Source of the DNA: Paratinospora sagittata
Lineage: Eukaryota > Streptophyta > Magnoliopsida > Ranunculales > Menispermaceae
Assembly: GCA_035771175.1 (NCBI GenBank)
Contig: CM069602.1
Coordinates: 9,737,501-9,801,500, forward strand
Length of the DNA stretch: 64,000 nt
Reading direction: 5' to 3'
A model generated the notes under the pieces. That model saw nothing but the letters and a program-made list of their open reading frames with translations. It did not search any database and had not been told where the DNA came from. Of the stretch, positions 1 to 13,241 are shown one piece after another. A program made the position numbers and the translations under genes. How positions within the stretch are numbered: the first letter of the stretch is position 1; each line of letters opens with the position of its first letter.

Positions 1-1652
1 CTTTCAATTGCATGGTGCCCCACCATGATCTTCCAATCTGCCCTCGATTCTTTCAACGCCATTTCCAAATCCTATGTAGTTGAGAAAAAGCTAAGTTTGA
101 TTTTAATAAAACACATTTATGTATATTGTAAAGATCTTTTCTTTCATGAAGTTACCTTGAGAAGCCTTGCGATGTAATTCTCTCGGGGAAGCACGCCTCG
201 CCAATCATAAGAATGGTCCTTGGTGTTGAAGAAGTATAGATCTACAAATGGATTTGTGTCCACGAAGAAGAACTCCGCAATTTCTAGCGAATATAAAAAC
301 ACAAGAATGAACTAATCTATGATTGAGGCAAAATTAGAATAAGTTGACAATTTTAGGATTGGAAATCTTGGGTACCTGAATTGACAATAAATGATCTCAT
401 GCAAAGCCATCGGCTATCGATTTTCCTAAGAACAGGATCCAGTTGGGCTTCGACGTTGCCTCTGTAATCATGGTTGCCCAAAACTGAAACAACAGCGAAA
501 TATGGATCATTTGTTCTGGGGTGTTTTAATTGGTTTCAAGGAAGAAACTTACCAGTGTACCACTGCTTCTGCAAGCTCCTAGCAGTGTAGATATTTGCAA
601 ATGATTCTAGAAAAGCAGAATCATTCACACCACTCAATCCATTATCATAGAAATTATCACCAGTAGAGATCACAAAATCTATATCTAGCTTCTCTCCAAT
701 CCTTCCCATCTGCAACAAATGATAAAACTATGTAAGGGAAGATGAAAAAGAAGAGGAAGATTAGTTTGATGTACAAACATGTATATGAAACATCTTGTTC
801 TTGAAGGCAACCTGGCTGAAACAGGAAACCAATGATTTCCAAATAATTAATACACTTTTCTTGATATGTTTAATGATTTTCCATGACTGACATGCATTTT
901 CTTCCATAGCCATAGAGATGGCCTCTAGTTTGAATGTAGACAATAGAGGTTAGTGTTAAGAGGCTGGGATCAATTTTCTTTTGTGGCCCAGGCTTTTGAA
1001 TAATTAAGGAAATATATGAATGTTCAAGAGGATTGGATTCACAAGTTGAAATAAAGATATAGATTTTTTATTTTATAATATGCATTAAAAGAAATTTTTT
1101 TTTTTTCCTCTGTTGCAATTTGCTTATTGTGAGATTTTTCCAAGGCGGGCTCTTGTCATTACATCAACTCCAAGTTGGTTTTAAAATAACTTTTATACTA
1201 GAGTTATATTTGGGTTGTACTACTTGGAATATGAGATAAAGGATTAACATTGGGCTTGTTTGGTTCAACTTTTGCAAAAGTGTTTCTAGAAACAAACCCT
1301 TTTGGATGAGTTTTTCTTCTCCAAAAAATAGTTTTTTTTTCTTTTTTTTCTTATAGTTTGGTCTAAAAGCAAATGTTACCAAATGACGCAAAGACTGTTT
1401 ATTGTTCAAATATTATGCTAATGACATTGACATAGAAATGTTATAGGAGAAAAATGTAAGATGAATCACCTGTAAAGCAACTTCAGATTGGTTATTAGTC
1501 CCTTTCCTCCCCCAATCTCCAACAACTAATACACTAAGAGACCCATCACTTTTAGGAGGGTGTTGAAATCTTTGCAACTTGGCAAAAGTAGAGACTATAC
1601 AAAAGGCCCAAACAAGGCACAGAGCCATGGATTTGTTGCTAAAACCAGCCAT
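1..1652 (-). CDS. Purple acid phosphatase, small plant type (PAP3/7/8/17-like), 3' end outside window
   Basis: Metallophosphoesterase that hydrolyses phosphate monoesters, normally secreted or vacuolar. I read five exons on the minus strand: 1652-1470, 709-553, 483-376, 283-156 and 71 to the window edge. All visible borders are GT-AG and the frame stays open across every junction, giving 215 residues of a family usually near 330. Residues 1-24 look like a signal peptide (hydrophobic [10 protein letters not shown], then STFA). The metal-binding blocks are present: GDWG (45-48), GDNFYDNG (78-85), LGNHDY (115-120) and VGHHA (209-213). The final GHDH-type block should lie beyond base 1. The start is the ATG at 1652, just before the signal peptide; an upstream in-frame ATG at 1706 would add 18 residues ahead of it and is less likely. 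Family assignment is firm; the exact paralogue is not resolved. Confidence 0.9.
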
Positions 1653-3402
1653 GGCTCTGCAAAACAAAGGAAGAAGGGGACTCAAATGAGGAAAGCTAGA
1701 GAACAAATAAGAAGAAAAAAAAACACTTTCTCTCCTTCTTTATTACTTGTTAATTATATTGCCTGGTTCCCAATACACTTCTTGAGGCCTTTGATTTATA
1801 ACCAGCCATGTTTTTGTTTGCTAAAATTAGTGAAAGGCCAAAGAAGGAGAGGGTTTGGTGGATCAAAATGTTTTGAAAAAGAAACTTTCCTGTGTTTCAC
1901 AGGAGCAAGATCTTTTTTTTTTCTTGAGTTTCTCTAGGGGAAAGTAAGAAGCTTGATAATGTTGAAGAGGATTTGTTGCTACGTGGGCTTGTATTTTTTA
2001 TTAATAATTATTATATCTTAATAATCTAAAGTAATCATTTTAAGGTAAAAATTAGGGAATGAGAAGGATAGATCAAAAGGAATAACAATTAGGCCCAAAA
2101 AAGCCTAATAATAACTATCTAATTTATGTAAAAGATAACTAAGGTAATATTGAGAAAAAGATGATAAAACTGAGCTTGTGGTGAACACTTCATATATTTG
2201 CATCATATATTGTACAAATAAATATGATATTAACTTTTGATATGATAGTTGAAAGGAAAATCTCAACCATGGAAGTCCTAACAACAATTAATGGCAATAA
2301 TAATAGAGAAATATCAAAATAATTAGAATAGACAAAAGTAGTTAATAAAAATATAAATACTTGTCACCATAGGTTTTTTTTTTAATTTTTTTTTTAAATT
2401 TAGGTAGTGTCTTCCGAGCTAGCTTACACGTGTCATAAAAATCGTATTCCACTTGGAATTAGCACCACTAAAGGAAGTTGTGTGAGCGTCTACTCACATG
2501 GCTATAGCTCATGGGACAAGAGCTTCATCCTAAACAAAGGCCTCACCACCATTTATGTAATAAAAATGAAAGTCTATCGAAGTTTGAACCTGAGCCATAT
2601 TCATCTATCTACTACCCTGCCAAACTAATTAGTAGTATTTGTAACCTTAATGGAGTTTTTTTACATTTTTCTCTTTTTTTTCACAAGATTACAATATTTC
2701 TCCTTTGTTCAAGTACACCCTGCTAATGTCACGAATCATTATACAGTGTATTAAAGCCCCCACATAAAAATAGGTAAAGGCTCGAGGATAATAGATAAAA
2801 GTCTTCATAATAACTGTGATTGCCCCTTTATTACGTCGGACTTGAACCAAATGTGTGGTACAAAAGCTCTTGCAATGAAACATCAAATTGCAACAAGTAA
2901 GACGTTGGAAGGTGGTTCGCAACGAAGTCACCGACGTTTTCGAAAGAGCCAACCCTGGACCGGGTTCGTCAAACCTCGCGGTTTTCAGTTTTCAGCGTTC
3001 CGAGTAATGATCCCCTGCTTCACACGTTCTAGCTCAATATCATCTTATGCTGCCACGTCCGCATTGTTAATGTTACAACGCAAAAACTAACACGGACCCA
3101 CATGATCACATACTCTACAGCACAGATGGCGTGTTCTTATTGGATACAATCTTCCTAATCCCATTTTGTTACAGAAACTAAATACGATTAGCCTAACAGC
3201 TGAGCCGTGCAAGTCATCTTGCAGCAATCTTCTATTCCATCTTCTTCACTTTGTTTTTCTCAAATTTTTCGATTAAAACAAGAAGAACCCCCAAAAATTC
3301 CCACAAGATTTTGGTCTCTCTCTTCTTTTCTTTTTCTTTTTTTTGAGATTTTTTTTTGGGTTTTTCAGATTCTTCAAGAGGAAAATTTCTGAAGAAATTC
3401 TA
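1653..3402. other. Divergent intergenic region between the phosphatase and Mpo1-like copy A
   Basis: About 1.75 kb separates the two divergent start codons, so both promoters should lie here. I see A/T-rich DNA, poly-T tracts and a possible old SINE fragment near 2.4-2.6 kb. The 2.9-3.2 kb part is less AT-rich, with scattered ACGT cores. It is followed by a pyrimidine-rich stretch (about 3230-3360) that is typical of a plant 5' leader just before the copy A start. No coding exon was recognised. Confidence 0.5.
2405..2640 (-). repeat. Possible SINE remnant
   Basis: The segment around GAGCTAGCTTACACGTGTCA resembles, in reverse complement, the tail part of the clearer SINE at 37095-37315 (GTGCGTAAGTTAGCCCGAA). 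No head or target duplication could be identified, so this is only a weak homology call. Confidence 0.25.
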
Positions 3403-6400
3403 ATGGGTCGGAGCGGGCTATTCGATCTTGAGAAGCATTTTGCATTCTACGGGGCTTATCACAGCAACCCAATCAATGTTTTCATCCACATGTTATTCGT
3501 TTGGCCTATTTTGTTCACAACTCTTGTGCTGCTTCACTTTACACCGTCTCTGTTCAATCTTCCCTTGATTGAACTCTCTCCGTATGGAACCTTGGTTTTG
3601 AACATTGGGTTCTTCCTGACCATGTTGTATGGGTTGTTTTATGTGTGTTTGGATAAGAAAGCTGGTTCTTTGGCTGCCCTTCTTTGTTTTGGTTGTTGGG
3701 TAGGTGCGAGTTTTCTTGGTAGTCGACTTGGGTACCCGCTGGGTTGGAAGGTAAAGTGGGTTTTCCCAAGTTTTAATTTTTGTTCATGAATTTGTTTGTT
3801 TTGGTTAATTTTTTTTGGAATTGGTGCTGAAAATGGTGGTTATTGGTTTGTTTTGTTGGTCTATGTTGTCAATTTGAGGTTTGATGATGGTTTGTTTGGA
3901 GGTTTTTTTATGGTCTAATGAGTTATTGTTTGTTGTTGAGTTATTGTTTGTTGTTCTCTGTTATTAATTGATGATCTGATAAAGGGCCTACAATTTCAGG
4001 GGCTTCTTCAATTTGTTCTTTATTCTCTGATTTTATTTTAATTTTAATTTTAATTTTTGATTTGTTCTATATTCTCAGGGTGTTTTTTATTTAAATGTCA
4101 TCTGTACTGTAGAAATGCACTTACCTCAATAAAGCACAAAGATCCGACAAACCAGCCCCCATGGTATTTATGAGGACTTGCAAAAAATCAACACCAAGTA
4201 GAAGATGAGAATTTATTTTTTCATATTAATACTGTACCAATAGGGCGTACAAAAAGATCGCAGTTGGATCAAATTAGTTCATGTTTTGACTCAGATTGAG
4301 AGATGGGCAATGGTAGAGGTTGCTCCATTTATTATTATTATTTTTTTTTTTTTTAAATGTCATCTGTACTGTAGAAATGCACTTACCTCAATAAACCAGC
4401 CCCCATGGTATTTATGAGGACTTGCAAAAAATCAACACCAAGTAGAAGATGAGAATTTATTTTTTCATATTAATACTGTACCAATAGGGCGTACAAAAAG
4501 ATCGCAGTTGGATCAAATTAGTTCATGTTTTGACTCATTGAGAGATGGGCCCTGATGCAATGGTAGAGGCTGCTCCATTGTTTGTACCTTGGAGATCACG
4601 AGTTCAAATCGAAAAGTAAAACAACCTCTCTTCAAAGTAGGGGTAAGACTGTATATAAGCCATTTGTCAAACCTGCAATAACTGGAGCTTTTTACGTCGG
4701 GTATGTCCTTTTTGTTTGACTTAGATTAGGATTTATGTAGGTTAATTTGAGTTTGTCTATCATAAGGAATCTGTGTGACTGCATTCATCGCAAATTATGT
4801 AGTGTATTTTATGTAGGACACTATTTTATTTTTCTTCTTACTAGGTTTGTGCAACATTGTTAGTGTACTCTATAAGTAGAGTGCTTTGTAGATTGTAATT
4901 AAATTAGTTATCAGGAAAACAACTCTATTTTAGGCATCTGTACTGTTTTATTTCCAATAATTGGTATCAAGGCCAATAGTTCAGTGTTCACATAGGACAT
5001 GACACATATGTCAAGATGGAGTAAACATGGATTTTGGTTGAACCCTAAAAGCTTAAGGATCATGAATGTGTTTCTAAGATGATAGCAAAAAGATTCTTTA
5101 ATGGTTTGTTCGGTGGTGATGAATGATATCAGGCCCTTGTAATTTGGTCTATGATAATGATGAAGAGATTTTGTTCTCTGACATGAATCTTGTGATATCA
5201 ATGAATAATTAAACCTTTGATTTTGGTCCAAGGTGGATATTTGGGGGTATTTATGGAATTAAAAATAGAAGTCTCACACCAAGTGTGAATGAGTTCATCA
5301 TATGGAGTAGAAATGTGAATTTCTCCCTTGGGAGTACTGGCTTTAAGAGAAAAACCTTGCACTTGGTTCCCACCAAAAGAAAAACCCGCACCTAGGCTGT
5401 GGTTGACTGGAAATGATAATGGTAGTAGCTGAGAAAAATGCTGTGCTGCAAAAAGTTGAAGCTCTAGTTAGGGGAGTATATAGCATTACCTTCTGTGGTC
5501 CCATGTTGGTTTGAGCTTTGGAAAGTGAGGTGTGAGGATAATTTGGTGCATGTACAAGGAAGTGGCTATGTATGCATGTGAATGCTGAAGGCCTACATAT
5601 CTCTTGGTTTGTTGTGTGTTGGTGGCTTGTGGTCTGCGTTGTATGTTCATAGAGAAGGGGAATGCAAGGTTATGCCTAGTTGATATCTTCATACCACAGT
5701 GAAAATAGAATCTCCTATAAACTCTACTACAATATTCGTGCACTAAGGTGTCACACATTCTTGTATACTTCTACAAACAAATATGCAGTATCCTTATGAA
5801 GGAAAGGATGACAACCCATGGGAGGTTTTGACAATATAAAGGCGTTTTGGATAGCATTATGATGAGGGAGTCTTAGAGATCATTGGTAACTCAAATTAGT
5901 TTACCTTGACTTATTTAGATTAGGATTTGTTTATATTGCTTTTGACTTTATCGATAGTTAGAAGTTTGTATCTATCTTAAATTAGGTAGTTTAGCATGTG
6001 TTGGCCAAAGTTAAAATATAGTGCTTTGTAATTAGATTAGCTATCAAGCAGAAGAAAACATAGGAAATGCCTTAAAGTTAGGGAGACATGCCTTAATGTT
6101 TGGGTAAGAGTTTTGTAAATTTGATTTTAAATTTGTTTCTAGGCGTGGAGATGTTGTATAATACTCCAATGCCGGCATGTTGCACAAGGCTTCGTTGTGG
6201 TTGATTTTGTCAATTTCCTTCTCATTTGTGGTTTTGCATCCTTGGACATAAGCTCTCATACCTCATCTCAGGAAAAGAAAAAAGAAAAAAATTCCTTCTA
6301 TTTTTTTTGAGGCGGGTTGTGTTGAATATTTGGTTGAGTGGTTGGTATCTAATTGTAAAGGTATTAAAATCTACTAATATTCCAAATTCTAGTGGAAGCC

Positions 6401-9400
6401 TGATTAGGTTTCATAATTCCAATAGGTGTCTAATTTAGTGTATGATACATAACTTAAAAACTTTTTCTTATGGGCATAGACTTCTATGAGACAATTGTTT
6501 TAGGGATTAGTTGTAGTAGAGGAAGTGGTTGAGACTTGAGAGTGGTAAAGTGCATTTAGTGCAAATAGAGAAATTGCGAGAGCTACTAAAGACTATTTGA
6601 GATTAATGTGTGAATGTGTGTGAGAGATAAGTATATTACCTACAAGATGGTCTTCTCACATGTAATATCTTCTCAAAAAGGACATATCCAATGCACAAGG
6701 CTTTCAACGTTATGGGGTTAAGGCAGAATTGATAGTCAATGCCTTACCCCTGCCAGGAAAGAAGGTTTCTAGATTTCAACATATGGCCTCATCGCTAAGT
6801 GGAGCAACCTGTACCATTTTATTCTAGCTCTCCCTTTTGGATCGTAATATTTGTTGTATAATATATTGTTTCTAGTCTCTCTACATATGAATGTAGCCAT
6901 GATTGTTGAACCATATCCAATTTATTGATGTATTATTTTATATCCTCTTTTGTTGACATCCTTACAAATCCAATTTCTCTCTCCCTCATCTCTCTCTGAC
7001 TTTGAAAATTCCAACAATCCTTCTCTATATTAACATAACTGGGTGATTATTCCGTGACTATTGTTTCTAGGACCAAACTTTATTCATGAATAGATTATGC
7101 ATAAATTATGGTACCCAAGGGGCTTAAACCTTAATTTTGTATTACTATGTCAAAGTTAGTCAAAGAACATGTGATGTTCTTTCAAACTAAGGAATAACAA
7201 GCACAACCTCCATAAACAACCATGAATGAAACATTTTTCAAGTATTCTATTCATCTCAAAATGACAAAGTCTTTTGCTAACTACGTGAGATTGGCTATAT
7301 GAATTTGTTTCCTGCACACCACTATATTAAGGGTTATGTCTATAGTTATATTTCAAGTAGTTATACCTTACTTAATTATCTCTATCCATACTACTTTAAT
7401 TTTGCCACTTCCATCATCATTACCATCATTTGTCAAAACATCACTCTTCCTAATTAGCCCGTCTAATGGTTTTCATTGTGCGTCAATACCTATAGTTTTC
7501 GCTCATTGGTATCTTTTGGCTTTTATTTTCATTCTCTCTACTTGTATTTCTACTTTTACGAAAATTACATTGAATATATTTAGACTTAGTCTTACTTATC
7601 TAGTTATCTCTATATTCTAGATTTCCCCTCAAAACACCCAGTTTAGCATTAACTCCTTATTCAAATTCATCAACTAACACAATATTGTCAGCATACATCT
7701 TATACCTTGGTGCAACCTATTATAATTGTGGAACTCACTAATTCCTCACGTTTTTGTGGTTGTTTTTTCTTCTTTTTTTTTGTGGTTATCATATATTTCC
7801 TTATCAGGTCAGTGTACCTGCTTGTAACCTCTTATTTTTTTCCACTATGTTATATGTCTAGATATTCTACCTTAAGCTTCCTCATTATCAGTAAAAACCT
7901 CGTAAGGGTCTTGTTTTCTCTTTAAGTTCTTCATCAGTTTCCTTAGTAAATAGCTTCCGAAGTTCATTTCTCCAGCGTAAATCCAAATTCATTTTTTGAC
8001 GTTGTAGTTTCAATTCCTATTGATTCTTAATTTCTTGCACACAATTTCATCATATGACTCAACAATTCAATTCTTGTATTATATGCACAATTCTGAATCA
8101 TTTGTATATATAGGTAGTAAAATATTTTTCCTCCACTTGTAAGGCATTCTTTTAGTTGATAGAATATTATTAAACAATTTTATTCACCACAAAACTCGTA
8201 CTTTCCTTAAACACTTCGAAACCTTGATAGAAATGCCATGCAGTCTTGAAATCTTTGTATTTTTTTTATTTTCCTCAAGGCTTTCTTCACATCGAACATG
8301 CTGATCTTCTCAAAGAATTGATCATATACTATAATTTTAAAACACTCTAGTGAGCGTCTTCTATTGACACGTGGATAACCCCCTTCTTTCCAACGTCTTC
8401 TCCCCTCAGTCTTTGATACTCAACGTGGCAAATCTCTCTCTTGTCTCTCTCCATGTCTCCTCAACACTCTCCCTTCCTCGCGTCTCTAATCCCCCCTCTT
8501 CTATCTCTTTTCCTTCTTTTGTCTTTATCATCCTTGCTAATTTACTATGGACACTAACTCTTCCCTCACAAAACACTTTATACAAATCATTCTTTTGTTG
8601 TTCTTAATTCTCCATGACATTTGGTTTCACAACATACAATAATAAAGAAAGTGAAGATAGGTATTTTTTCTAAATATATTTTTTGAAAAATGTAAATGTC
8701 TTTTAGATGTTAGAAGTTAAAATAGGAAATATGATTTAGAGTGAGCTCACAAAATTAGGAGACTTACAAAAATATAAATAAAAAGAAAAATAGTATTGGC
8801 ATTGGCAGAAAACATTAAAATTATTCTTAATAAAAGATAAAATGAACTATTCTTAATTTTGGAATTGTGTCAAAAAGCTTAAATTTCAACTGTAGTAGTA
8901 TTTACATTAGCATAATTATTTTTTGTAATAATTTATATAATATAAGTTTAATTATTTTTTCTAAGCAATATAAGTTTAATGTTACTCATAGATAGCTCTA
9001 ACATGACATTAAACTTTTTAATTATGAAATATAAGAAATTTTTTGTGTAATTAATTTTATAAAATTATTGCGCATTGCTCAAGGTTCCATGCTAGTTTTC
9101 ATAGTTATCCTTAGTTTATTATGTTCTTTGACACTTCAATTTTGTAAATTTTTTTCATGTGATAATTTTTCAAAATAAGTTTGGCACCTTTCTTTGAGCT
9201 CTTCTTCTTTCTCCAAATGATCCTATATTATTTATGGGTAGTTTGATCTATAGTGTCGAAGAAAGACTATTTAGGTATTTAAATGAATCTCCCTCTTAAT
9301 CATAATCCCTATACCATGGAATTGAATTAAGAAAGAGAATATTTTAAATTACCTTTAGGTTGCCTAAAGTTAGTTTTTGGTAAGGAGCTCTAAATTATCT

Positions 9401-12400
9401 TCTACTTTTCCAAGAAACTTATACGAATTCCTATGATTCTCATTTGTCCTCTTCTCCTTATTTTTCACACTGGTCCTTTACATATTGACAAAAAGTTTCA
9501 CTTTGGTCACTGCAGTGGTCAGTTCTTTTGCAATAAAAATACTCCCCTTGCTTTTGACCTTGCTAGCTTTCTTCTTGGCTCCTCATGTTCTTTGATTCTC
9601 TTTTCGATTAAATGTCTTCTTCTCTTAACTGGTCAATAGTGTCATAATGGGAACTTTAGAAGCATTTTCAGATTGCTCTTCCTTCTCATTGGGAAGTAGG
9701 TTTCCTTTATAATTTGTCCTGGCTCTGGTGAGTACCCCCTATTTTATTGGTGCTCTAAACTTAGCTTTCTGCGTTTGCTGTTCATTCTGAACATGGACTT
9801 TAAAAGGTGTCCAAGTTACTTCCTTCAACCATTAATTCGATAAAGATAATCTTGCAACTTATAAATTTTTCCAGCTATCAGTTTACCAACATTTGTAAGC
9901 CATGGAAAACTTAATATAAACGGCTACAACCAGCTTATTCAGATTTATACTCTTCTGCAATTCTTCAGATTTCATTTCACATCTTCATTGTAGATACATC
10001 AAGTAAGGAATTAACAAGTTCATTGATGATGTGACCCCAACTTGTGCTGTCATCATTTTCTCATGGATTTAATTTAATTTTTTTAATTTTTTTTCCTGTT
10101 TTGTTCTTATTTTTTGTCTAGCCTGTCAGAGACTGTTTGAAGTATTCCCTTCTTTAGATGTTAAAGCACATTCCCAATACCCCAATGCATCCCTTGGATT
10201 GGTGAATATTGAGGATCCAGATATTGTTTTTAAATGTCGCAAAAAATCCATCACGTACTGAACAAGATGTTAATTATATCTAATCTATTGGGTGCATAGA
10301 AAACATCTTCTGAAGAGAGTTACCTCTTTCTCAAGGCACACATCTGGGAATGCCTTCACAACTATGGTTTCCAACAATTTTATTAAATGAATATTAGGAA
10401 GCTTTAACATATATGTGCTTTGAAAAACATAAATGGCTTAATCTGATTTGCTTGGGACTTGGGAGGCAAGTGCATGTCACATATTTCTCCTTTTGTTCAT
10501 GAACTGGAACCAGTTTCTGTTTGATGTTAGAATTTGATATTTGATGTTTGTGTTCTATAAATCTTGCTTCCTGGTTTTCTTTTTCTTACTCTTACCTTAT
10601 TTTCAATTGACTCTTAGTTTTGCATGTATTAGACGCATTTGCTAATTTTCCTGATGCAAGATTCATTATCCCATTCCCTCACGTGTATCATTGGTGTACA
10701 TGAATTTAGATTGATTAGGATTTATTTTATTTTATCTGATTTTACTTGGGTTGTTAAATTTTGTTGAGTTGTTAGGATTTTAGATACGAGTTGGATGTAT
10801 TTGAGTTTCCTGATTGAGTTAGAAGCGTAGATGTGGTTGTAAATATTTTAGGTTGTAAATTGATGAACGTTACGAATTGGAGGAAAAAAAAAAAACTTCT
10901 ATGTCCTTCCCTTTCTTTTGCTGTCACTGCCATTCACAATTGGGCAGATGCCAATCTTACAGAGTTACTTTGATGTATTAACATGTGCAGCATTTCTCCA
11001 CCTTGTCTTCTTTGAATTGTAAGTTTGTTTTATTATCGTGTCGCACATTTATAATTCCAGTTCTTAGTGTGATTGAAATTATTAACAGATGAGGAAGTGG
11101 TAGATGCAGTTTCTTACATTGTTCAATGGATTATAACTCTCTTTGCATAGTGCCTAGTCCCTAGTGTCCCTATTTGATGTTTTCTTGCTTTCTTCCTACT
11201 TTCTTTTGTCTAACCATGATCCTTTTCATCTACCCTGTTATTTGAATTCAACTGGAGGTCTGACATTTTGCAAGAGATGAATTTTTGGTTGTATAGCTCT
11301 CTCTTTTGATAATTGATGAGTTATAGTAGGTATAGTAGGTACTTTTGTTTCATTGGTATGGTTGGGAGCAGGCATCATCTTCTCTATTTTTTCTTTTCTT
11401 TTTTCTTTTTTAAATACTATTATATAATTTTACTTGAAGCTTATTCTATGTTTTGCTTTGTGTGATTATTTTTGTTCCTTAACTACTATAAGCAATCTCT
11501 CTTCATGTCAGGTAACGTTGTAGTAGACTAGTAGTATGCTTTGTCTACTTGAGGGGTGTAAACCGGTTTGATCCCTGTCTTAATGTTAGATAATATTATA
11601 GTGTGCTTTCTCCGTCTCTCTTTTCGCATGCTTAATGCATTGTCTAACCTCTGTAAGTCAGGAATTAGTACTTGGTTTTGTTGCCATCTCTTTCCAGAAG
11701 CATTTTTATAATTGAGCAATTAATGTCTGGCATCTTAAGACACAATTTTGATCTATATTTCAGATAGAGGCTTTGCCCGAAGTCCACATGATCACCTCCT
11801 GACAGATGCAATGCTTTCCTGTCAGCTCAGACCACAGTTGGCTAACATTTTAAACTCTTTAACTATTATGGCACAGCTCCTTCATGTTGTGACTCTTTTC
11901 CACATTGTACATCCACACCGATCTTTGATTCTTACACCAACCCCCTCTTGTTTATCCTGTATTTGGGACTATTAGCTAGTTTATTTCATTGTCTCATCCA
12001 ATATGGTTCATATCTATTTTGGGGTTACTCCATTAATTACTTTAATGGGCCTTCTCTTCTAATTGTATGCTCTTATGTAGCCTGAACAATCTGATCTATT
12101 ACTTTATTCAGGTTGTTCTTGGAGCTCAATTGTTTTGTTGGACTGCACAGTTCATAGGCCACGGAGTCTTCGAGGTGACAACTAGTTTACTATCATATAT
12201 GTGGAGCATGATTTATAATTACCATCTGTGCTCATCAATTCTATTTTGTTCTTCTACAGAGACGGGCTCCGGCCCTTTTAGACAATCTTGTTCAGGCATT
12301 TGTAATGGCTCCTTTCTTTGTTTTGCTTGAGGTAATAAAAACTCAAATCCTCCTCATTCCATAATATTTTTCCCCACAAGGATAGAATCTCACTTGTTAT

Positions 12401-12536
12401 GCATGGTTGGTTTCTTCAGGCTCTTCATATGCTTTTTAGTTACGAACCGTACACTGGTTTCCAGTCTAGCGTGCAAGCGAAGGTTGATGCTGAGATAAAA
12501 AACTGGCATGCTAAGAAGCAGAAGAAATTGTCATAA
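3403..12536 (+). CDS. Mpo1-like (DUF962 / YGL010w-like) ER membrane protein, copy A
   Basis: Exons 3403-3750, 12112-12174, 12260-12331 and 12420-12536 join in phase 0 at every junction with GT-AG borders and encode 199 residues. Characteristic family motifs are HFAFYGAYHSNPIN near the N-terminus (His12, His20, His29), several hydrophobic segments, and GHGVFE (His133) in exon 2. Yeast Mpo1 is an Fe(II)-dependent dioxygenase of the ER that takes part in alpha-oxidation of 2-hydroxy fatty acids from phytosphingosine breakdown. The conserved histidines suggest the same chemistry here, but that is inference. The basic C-terminus (KKQKKLS) is compatible with an ER membrane protein. The start was placed at 3403 because copy B begins at the same point (MGKSEFFDLEQHF); an upstream ATG at 3343 would add 20 residues read from the leader. 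The main oddity is the 8.4-kb first intron. Confidence 0.85.
4090..4579. repeat. Direct duplication of about 230 bp in the intron
   Basis: Copies at 4090-4329 and 4352-4579 both begin TTTAAATGTCATCTGTACTG and stay nearly identical to the GCTCCATT block. The second copy lacks 16 bp (around AGCACAAAGATCCGAC) and has a few extra bases (CCTGATG) near its end. Both copies carry the 5' end of the SINE, but only the second continues into the SINE body. Confidence 0.85.
4542..4700 (+). mobile_element. tRNA-derived SINE (Au-like)
   Basis: Contains an internal pol III box-A-like sequence (TGGTAGAGGCTG) and box-B-like sequence (GAGTTCAAATC) at usual spacing. These are followed by AACAACCTCTC and GGGGTAAGACTGTATA, which closely parallel the body of plant Au-type SINEs. 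No clear 3' tail or target duplication was found. Confidence 0.6.
4715..6065 (+). mobile_element. Possible decayed copia-type LTR element
   Basis: Two related blocks about 1.15 kb apart share GACTTAGATTAGGATTT-like sequence and AGTGCTTTGTA followed by TTAG(T/C)TATCA (near 4720-4915 and 5905-6050). Just after the first block is TTGGTATCAAGGCC (about 4960), which resembles the initiator-Met tRNA primer-binding site of plant LTR elements. No coding domain survives between them. Ends and target duplication could not be fixed. Confidence 0.35.
7612..7713 (-). pseudogene. LINE (RTE-like) reverse transcriptase scrap
   Basis: The reverse strand reads KMYADNIVLVDEFE, stop, GVNAKLGVLRGNLE. This matches the pattern (F/Y)ADDIVLID...GVN.KL..WR..LE found in plant RTE-type LINE reverse transcriptases. 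The second catalytic Asp of the YADD box is Asn and there is an in-frame stop, so the fragment is dead. Flanking sequence could not be aligned to further RT blocks by eye. Confidence 0.5.
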
Positions 12537-12795
12537 GTTCTTTCCCTTGTGCTATTTTCTTCTGATACTCAAACAGGATTTATAGGACGTCATCCAGCTT
12601 AAGTTTCTGTAATTATATAATCTTTGTGCCCATATACAAGAACTGCAGTATTTCAAATTGTGTACATAGATGCTGATTATGTAATCTGTCATGTTTTTAA
12701 TTTAGTCAAGAATCAAGAATCTTATGGAGGATGCCCAGAAATAAATTTTGGAAAATGATTAGTCTACTTGATTTCAATATCCATTTTTAGCATAC

Positions 12796-12949
12796 AGCCC
12801 CTTAGTGTATATTGAGTGCTCTCGAGTAATGTATTGATGCGCGATTTAAGAACATTCTTTATATTTAATGAGCCCCTTAGTGTATATATTGAGTGCTCTT
12901 GAATAATGTAATGATGCGTGATCTAAGGACATTTGGCATATTTAATGGG
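12796..12949. repeat. Tandem duplication of about 75 bp downstream of copy A
   Basis: Two units beginning AGCCCCTTAGTGTATAT and containing GAGTGCTCT, TAATGTA and GATGCG follow each other directly at about 12796 and 12871, with scattered substitutions. They lie in the 1-kb gap between the two Mpo1-like genes, about 260 bp after the copy A stop. Confidence 0.8.
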
Positions 12950-13241
12950 TGATAAGGATGCAACTCCGTCTACACCCTTGGATCAACTATCAGCTTCGAT
13001 TGTTTATTTTATTTTTGGATTTTTTTGCGGGATGTCTCTTTTTTTAGACGAGACTAATTTGTATTTGAGCATTGTAAAAATATTGGGCTGTTATTTTTAA
13101 GTGGGCATGATTAAGATAAGACAAATTTTGTTTTTGAGACTTTCATTTCTTAATTACTTTTAACACAAATTTTTTCGCATTAAATTGGTCATCTGCAAGG
13201 CGCAATGCATGTTTCCCTGCAATTTTAAGGCAGTAAATACC

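Larger units (their letters stand above)
3751..12111 (+). other. Giant first intron of Mpo1-like copy A, full of repeat remnants
   Basis: Donor GGAAG|GTAAAG and acceptor TATTCAG|GTTGTT bound 8361 bp. The same intron in copy B is 955 bp. Visible contents are a roughly 230-bp direct duplication, a tRNA-derived SINE, a possible LTR pair with primer-binding-like sequence, and a reverse-strand LINE reverse-transcriptase scrap. A block near 10690-10860 resembles the LTR-like sequence at 4.7 and 5.9 kb. The rest (6.1-7.6 kb and 7.8-12.1 kb) shows no recognisable gene, only AT-rich DNA with poly-T and pyrimidine runs. Confidence 0.7.

Noticed and set aside
1560..1937. 125-codon plus-strand frame near the phosphatase start
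   Set aside because: Antisense to the phosphatase first exon and its leader; no recognisable domain.
3343..3402. Upstream in-frame ATG of Mpo1-like copy A
   Set aside because: The added residues (MRFFFGFFRFFKRK...) come from the pyrimidine-rich leader and have no counterpart in copy B, which starts at the equivalent of 3403.
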